Source: Actinomycetota bacterium
GTDB taxonomy: Bacteria; Actinomycetota; Humimicrobiia; Humimicrobiales; Humimicrobiaceae
DNA: 5,854 nucleotides
Assembly: GCA_016783995.1 (NCBI GenBank)
Contig: JADHVN010000089.1
Location: forward strand, 1-5,854
Direction of reading: 5' to 3'
How positions within the stretch are numbered: the stretch's first letter is position 1; each line of letters begins with the position of its first letter. The notes under the pieces are model-generated. The model was not told the DNA's origin, searched no databases, and saw nothing but the letters and a program-made list of their open reading frames with translations. Positions 5,360-5,854 of the stretch are shown here, one piece after another. The position numbers and the translations under genes are program-made.

Positions 5360-5438
5360 AATTTTTTTTGTTGCATATGGAATCAGAAAGAGATTAATAT
5401 CCGAATTGCCCGAAAAGATAGAAGCTGATGGGAAATGA
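5355..5438 (+). pseudogene. Truncated 3' end of an unidentified gene, overlapping the glycosyltransferase start
   Basis: This frame is open from 5355 to the TGA at 5436-5438 and encodes a segment with VAYGIRKRLISELPEKIEAD, a charged helix typical of real protein. The stop overlaps the next start as ATGA, the usual arrangement of neighbouring operon genes. The frame has no start codon of its own with an SD and is blocked by a stop at 5352-5354. A run of eight T (5362-5369) could be a frameshift site. I do not recognise the family. It is probably what remains of the gene that once preceded the glycosyltransferase. Confidence 0.35.
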
Positions 5439-5854
5439 AAAGAAGAAAAAATAAAAAAATACTTAATATAGTCCCAACACCATTTTTTGCTGACAGAGGC
5501 TGTCATATGAGAATACTTGGGGAAATGAAGGCACTGGCAAATTATGGGTATCAAAATATTATTGTAACATATCATAACGGCAGGGACCTGGAGGGACTTG
5601 ATATAAGAAGGATAATAAATATCCCCTGGTACAAAAAACTGGAAGCAGGCCCATCGATACATAAATTCTATATAGACATCCTTCTATTTTTTAAGGCAGC
5701 AGCCGTGTATTTTAAAGAAAAACCAGCCATCATATATGGCCATCTTCATGAAGGAGCTTTTGTAGGCGGCCTTATCAAATATCTTTTAACTTTTGGAAAG
5801 ACACCCCTTGCTTTTGATGTCCAGGGAAGTCTGACTTCAGAGCTTGATACATTC
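5435..5854 (+). CDS. Glycosyltransferase family 4, N-terminal domain (3' partial)
   Basis: The first 140 codons of a GT-B fold glycosyltransferase; the C-terminal donor-binding domain lies beyond the right edge. The sequence has the family 4 opening: strand KKILNIVPTPFFADRGCHMRI (residues 7-27) with the Gly-containing acceptor loop, helix LGEMKALANYGY, strand NIIVTYHNGRD, then IPWYKKLEAGPS. Later come a hydrophobic helix (about 80-95), PAIIYGHLHEGAFVGGLIK (97-115) and PLAFDVQGSL (124-133). The family transfers a sugar from a nucleotide donor onto a lipid carrier or growing glycan at the inner face of the membrane. The sugar cannot be told from this half. An in-frame stop at 5426-5428 makes ATG 5435 the first start. 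The SD is weak, and the ATGA overlap with the upstream frame suggests translational coupling that has since been lost. Confidence 0.82.
   Translation, partial: MKRRKNKKILNIVPTPFFADRGCHMRILGEMKALANYGYQNIIVTYHNGRDLEGLDIRRIINIPWYKKLEAGPSIHKFYIDILLFFKAAAVYFKEKPAIIYGHLHEGAFVGGLIKYLLTFGKTPLAFDVQGSLTSELDTF

Noticed and set aside
5309..5662. 117-codon minus-strand open frame before and under the glycosyltransferase
   Set aside because: It overlaps the clear family 4 glycosyltransferase N-terminus on the other strand and has no domain or SD.
1..5854. CRISPR array, tRNA, rRNA or complete insertion sequence
   Set aside because: No regularly spaced repeats with spacers, no tRNA-like cloverleaf, no rRNA signature and no transposase motif were seen on either strand.

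Overview
This AT-rich 5.85 kb bacterial window holds six genes, two of them cut by the window edges, plus decayed sequence in the gap before the last gene. The organism is not certain. The low G+C, a GerMN-domain membrane protein, frequent TTG/GTG starts with strong Shine-Dalgarno (SD) sites, and a YkuE-type phosphoesterase suggest a low-G+C Gram-positive (for example Halanaerobiales-like) or an Atribacterota-like anaerobe. This is inference from gene style, not from a marker gene.

Left part (1-2003): a calcineurin-like metallophosphoesterase of the YkuE/COG1408 type runs in from beyond the left edge. Its frame is open upstream of the GTG at 240, and the upstream part carries the first metal motif (D-x-H), so 240 is not the start. 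An AT-rich gap with several inverted repeats follows. Next comes a single-pass membrane protein with an acidic Ser/Thr/Glu-rich linker and an extracytoplasmic GerMN domain.

Middle part (2004-3893): a compact toxin-antitoxin pair lies behind a promoter and a likely operator. The antitoxin is ribbon-helix-helix (CopG-like) and the toxin is a COG1569-type PIN ribonuclease. The toxin's last five codons and stop are tandemly duplicated as an exact 18-base repeat. A short-chain-type NAD-dependent nucleotide-sugar 4-epimerase (GalE-like) follows on the same strand.

Right part (3894-5854): an AAA_14-DUF4143 ATPase is convergent with the epimerase. The 338-base gap beyond it contains an imperfect 34-base-period repeat, a decayed minus-strand fragment resembling a DUF5615 PIN-like toxin, and a short plus-strand open frame. 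That frame ends in a 4-base ATGA overlap with the start of a family 4 glycosyltransferase, which runs off the right edge.

The epimerase and glycosyltransferase look like parts of one surface-polysaccharide or glycan locus. The toxin-antitoxin pair, the DUF4143 ATPase and the DUF5615 relic look like accessory cargo around or within it. I see no convincing novel multi-gene system. The most informative features are the relic-filled junction at 5180-5438, the stop-codon duplication at the toxin end, and the contrast between SD-less ATG genes and strong-SD TTG genes.
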